DNA from: Bacillota bacterium
Lineage (GTDB): Bacteria > Bacillota > Clostridia > Christensenellales > Aristaeellaceae
NCBI GenBank assembly: GCA_023415145.1
Contig: JAEZLW010000171.1
Location: 1-6,374 of the forward strand
Reading direction: 5' to 3'
DNA length: 6,374 nt
Of this stretch, positions 4,500 to 6,374 are shown in pieces; position 1 is the first letter of the stretch, and each line of letters starts with the position of its first letter. Both the position numbers and the translations under genes were made by a program. Below the pieces are notes generated by a model, which did no database searches, had not been told where the DNA came from, and saw only the letters and a program-made list of their open reading frames with translations.

Positions 4500-5789
4500 T
4501 TGCAAACCGTTGCTTTTTATACCCTTGGCTGCAAAGTGAATCAATACGATACCCAGGCCATGCTGGAGAAATTCCTTGAGGCCGGTTATGAGGTTGTGCC
4601 TTTTGAGGAAAAGGCCGACGTTTATGTCATTAATACCTGCACAGTGACCGGCGTAGGCGACAAAAAGAGCCTGCAAATGCTAAGGCGCGTTCAGCGTTTG
4701 AATCCCAACGCCGAGACCGTGCTGGCCGGCTGCCTGGCCCAGCGTATGGGTGAGGAGCTTGCTGCAACCGGGGCACGGCTGATCCTTGGCACCCAGCGCC
4801 GTGCGGAGATCGTAACGCTGCTGGAAGACGCCGTTCACCAGAACAAGCAGACAGTGGCGGTGGAGGCCTTGTCCTCCATCCCTTACGAACCGCTGGCCAT
4901 ACGCGCGCAGGAAGGCCATACCCGGGCGGTTTTGAAAATACAGGAGGGCTGCGGGCGCAAGTGCACCTATTGCATCATTCCAAGCGTTCGCGGCCCGGTG
5001 CGTTCCCGTCCGCTTCATGAAATCAGTCTGGAGGCCAAACGCCTGTCGGAGGCCGGCTTTGTGGAGCTGGTGCTTACCGGCATCCATCTGGCCAGCTACG
5101 GCAAGGATTTTCAGAACGACATTTCCCTTCTTGACGCCATCCGCACCGTGCATGATGTGCCTGGCATCCTTCGCATTCGTTTGGGCTCCCTGGAGCCTAC
5201 AATTGCCACTTCGGAATTTGTGAACGCTTTGCGGGAGATGAACAAGGTTTGCCCGCAGTTCCACCTGTCGCTGCAGTCGGGCAGTGACAGCGTACTTCAC
5301 CGCATGGCGCGCAGCTACAGCACAGCCCAATACGAGGCGGCAGTAGCAAGGCTTCGGGAGGCATTCCCCAATGCATCCTTCACTACCGACATATTGACAG
5401 GCTTCCCCGGGGAAACGGAGCAGGAATTCCGGGAAACGGTATCTGCCTGCCGCCGCATCGGCTTTTCCAGGATGCACGTGTTCCCCTATTCCCAGCGGAC
5501 AGGAACGAAGGCGGCCGATATGCCGGATCAATTGCCGCGTGCCATCAAGGAACAGCGGGCCAGGTATCTGATCGCCCTGGGAGAGGAACTCGCCGCCGAT
5601 TATAGCAGGAGCCTTGTTCAAACCGTTCAGCCCGTTTTGTTGGAAGAATCGCTTGCGGACGGGCGCATGCAGGGGTACACCCCTCAATACGTTCATGTGA
5701 AGGTGACAGGCGGTGCTCCGGGGCAGATTGTATCTGTTTTGCTGCTTGATGCAGACGAAGAAGGAATGTCAGGCTCCATTGTAGAATAA
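4500..5789 (+). CDS. mtaB: MtaB, tRNA t6A37 methylthiotransferase (radical SAM)
   Basis: MtaB inserts a methylthio group into t6A at tRNA position 37 to give ms2t6A, which helps reading of ANN codons. The 429-residue product has the methylthiotransferase layout. An N-terminal UPF0004 domain carries cysteines C11, C47 and C78 for the auxiliary iron-sulfur cluster. A radical SAM core has CxxxCxxC at 151/155/158. A C-terminal TRAM RNA-binding domain covers about 368-429. Other family marks are LTGIHLASYG, HLSLQSGSD and TDILTGFPGE. The N-terminus MQTVAFYTLGCKVNQYDTQ is the normal MtaB start, so the start is TTG 4500; an in-frame TGA at 4488 excludes a longer form. The only good Shine-Dalgarno (4474-4479) is 20 bases away and inside a hairpin. 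MiaB or RimO is less likely from the neighbourhood and the CKVNQYDTQ motif. Confidence 0.94.
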   Translation: MQTVAFYTLGCKVNQYDTQAMLEKFLEAGYEVVPFEEKADVYVINTCTVTGVGDKKSLQMLRRVQRLNPNAETVLAGCLAQRMGEELAATGARLILGTQRRAEIVTLLEDAVHQNKQTVAVEALSSIPYEPLAIRAQEGHTRAVLKIQEGCGRKCTYCIIPSVRGPVRSRPLHEISLEAKRLSEAGFVELVLTGIHLASYGKDFQNDISLLDAIRTVHDVPGILRIRLGSLEPTIATSEFVNALREMNKVCPQFHLSLQSGSDSVLHRMARSYSTAQYEAAVARLREAFPNASFTTDILTGFPGETEQEFRETVSACRRIGFSRMHVFPYSQRTGTKAADMPDQLPRAIKEQRARYLIALGEELAADYSRSLVQTVQPVLLEESLADGRMQGYTPQYVHVKVTGGAPGQIVSVLLLDADEEGMSGSIVE

Positions 5790-5854
5790 TTTGGAAACGC
5801 TGCATGAATTCCCGGCTTGTCCCCGTTAATTGAGGGTGAGAAGGAGCGGTGTAC

Positions 5855-6199
5855 ATGGACAATTGCCTGTTCTGCAAGATCATCAAGGGGGAAATTCCTT
5901 CCCAAAAGGTGTATGAGGATGAATACGCTTATGCTTTCAAGGATATTCATCCCCAGGCACCCGTGCATGTGCTGGTGGTGTCCAAAGCCCATGCGAAAGA
6001 TGTGCTGGAAGGCGCTTCTATGGAAGACGCGGAATTGGCCGCGCTTATGAAGGCCTGCGCCAAGGTAGCCAAAGTCACAGGCATTGATCAAAAGGGGTTC
6101 CGCGTCGTCACAAACTGCGGACATGACGGATGCCAGTCCATTCCCCACCTGCATTTTCACGTGCTGGGCGGCCGTCATCTTACGGAGAATATGGCTTGA
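5855..6199 (+). CDS. HIT (histidine triad) family protein, HINT-like
   Basis: This is a small cytoplasmic HIT-superfamily protein of 114 residues, a normal length. The active-site triad is in PHLHFHVLGGR, with histidines at 98, 100 and 102. Family members of this type hydrolyse purine nucleoside phosphoramidates or related nucleotides; the true substrate here is unknown. The N-terminus CLFCKIIKGEIPS includes Cys4 and Cys7, a pair that binds zinc in some bacterial HINT proteins. The start is ATG 5855, eight bases after AAGGAG (5841-5846). An in-frame GTG at 5849 is only two bases from that site and is unlikely. The gene follows mtaB by 65 nt with no terminator visible between, so it is probably co-transcribed. 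A cysteine at position 93 (DGCQS) stands where many homologues have glycine before the conserved Gln. Confidence 0.93.
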   Translation: MDNCLFCKIIKGEIPSQKVYEDEYAYAFKDIHPQAPVHVLVVSKAHAKDVLEGASMEDAELAALMKACAKVAKVTGIDQKGFRVVTNCGHDGCQSIPHLHFHVLGGRHLTENMA

Positions 6200-6256
6200 C
6201 GCAAAACATAACCATCATTTTTTACCGAAACATCTTGTTGCCTTGCGAAAAGACGG

Positions 6257-6285
6257 TTGACTGCCATACAGGAAAGCGATATAAT
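6257..6285 (+). promoter_or_regulatory. housekeeping sigma-A-type promoter for rpsU
   Basis: The -35 box TTGACT is at 6257-6262 and the -10 box TATAAT at 6280-6285, separated by the ideal 17 bases. Transcription would start near 6292, giving a leader of about 65 nt before rpsU. A purine-rich stretch, GAGGGGAGG (6342-6350), serves as the ribosome binding site. This is the strongest promoter I see in the window, and it fits a highly expressed ribosomal protein gene. Between the HIT stop and this promoter there is a six-T run (6218-6223) but no hairpin to make a terminator. Confidence 0.85.
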
Positions 6286-6357
6286 GGATGCACGGTCGCC
6301 ATCCGTCCGTCGAGCCGGCGTAAGGTTTAGGCGAGATGAGCGAGGGGAGGGATAACA

Positions 6358-6374
6358 GTGTCCGAGGTACGTAT
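6358..6374 (+). CDS. rpsU: RpsU, 30S ribosomal protein S21, first codons only
   Basis: The window ends 17 bases into this gene. GTG at 6358 is read as Met, followed by Ser-Glu-Val-Arg, which is the usual start of S21 in Bacillota. GAGGGGAGG ends seven bases upstream. The position after mtaB and a HIT gene matches the known Clostridia order, in which rpsU follows. S21 acts in translation initiation on the small ribosomal subunit. Only five residues are visible, so the assignment rests on the start sequence, ribosome binding site, promoter and context together. Confidence 0.8.

Noticed and set aside
4680..5696. Minus-strand open frame of 338 codons opposite mtaB
   Set aside because: It is a shadow of a complete radical SAM gene in a GC-rich genome, with no domain and no plausible ribosome binding site.
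6196..6224. TTGACG as a -35 box and the T-run 6218-6223 as a terminator after the HIT gene
   Set aside because: There is no acceptable -10 box at the right distance, and no inverted repeat before the T-run. The promoter at 6257-6285 is far better.
6286..6304. Small inverted repeat GGATG/CATCC as an rpsU leader regulator
   Set aside because: The expected transcription start near 6292 falls inside it, so the stem could not form in the mRNA.

Overview
The window looks like a Bacillota (Firmicutes) chromosome, most likely class Clostridia. The evidence is the gene order dnaK-dnaJ-prmA-rsmE-mtaB-HIT-rpsU, strong AGGAG-type ribosome binding sites, TTG and GTG starts, and a consensus housekeeping promoter. 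I cannot name a genus. All seven genes lie on the plus strand: the end of dnaK (1-426), dnaJ (803-1933), prmA (2277-3221), rsmE (3236-3970), mtaB (4500-5789), a HIT-family protein gene (5855-6199) and the first codons of rpsU (6358 to the window end).

DnaK and DnaJ are the Hsp70/Hsp40 chaperone pair. The genes after them modify the translation apparatus: PrmA methylates ribosomal protein L11, RsmE methylates 16S rRNA, and MtaB makes ms2t6A at tRNA position 37. The HIT protein is a probable purine-nucleotide hydrolase. rpsU starts a new transcription unit from its own promoter at 6257-6285.

The genes are ordinary; the spacers are not. Two junctions are tight (prmA-rsmE 14 nt, mtaB-HIT 65 nt). 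The other three are swollen: dnaK-dnaJ 376 nt, dnaJ-prmA 343 nt and rsmE-mtaB 529 nt. Each swollen spacer holds the same composite of non-coding modules. Module A carries the 15-mer GGCTCAATCGTCGCA and a GC hairpin around CCGCCACTGGCGG. Module B is a pair of small hairpins. A longer terminal hairpin lies beyond B. Read from the A side, the order is always A, then B, then terminal hairpin. The spacer 2 composite is inverted as a whole relative to spacer 3, and in spacer 1 module A alone is flipped. Copies differ by base changes that keep several stems paired, so the fold appears to be under selection. This is probably an interspersed REP/BIME- or MITE-like element family, and it is the most interesting content here. 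The hairpins next to dnaJ and mtaB may also affect how those genes are expressed; both use TTG starts.
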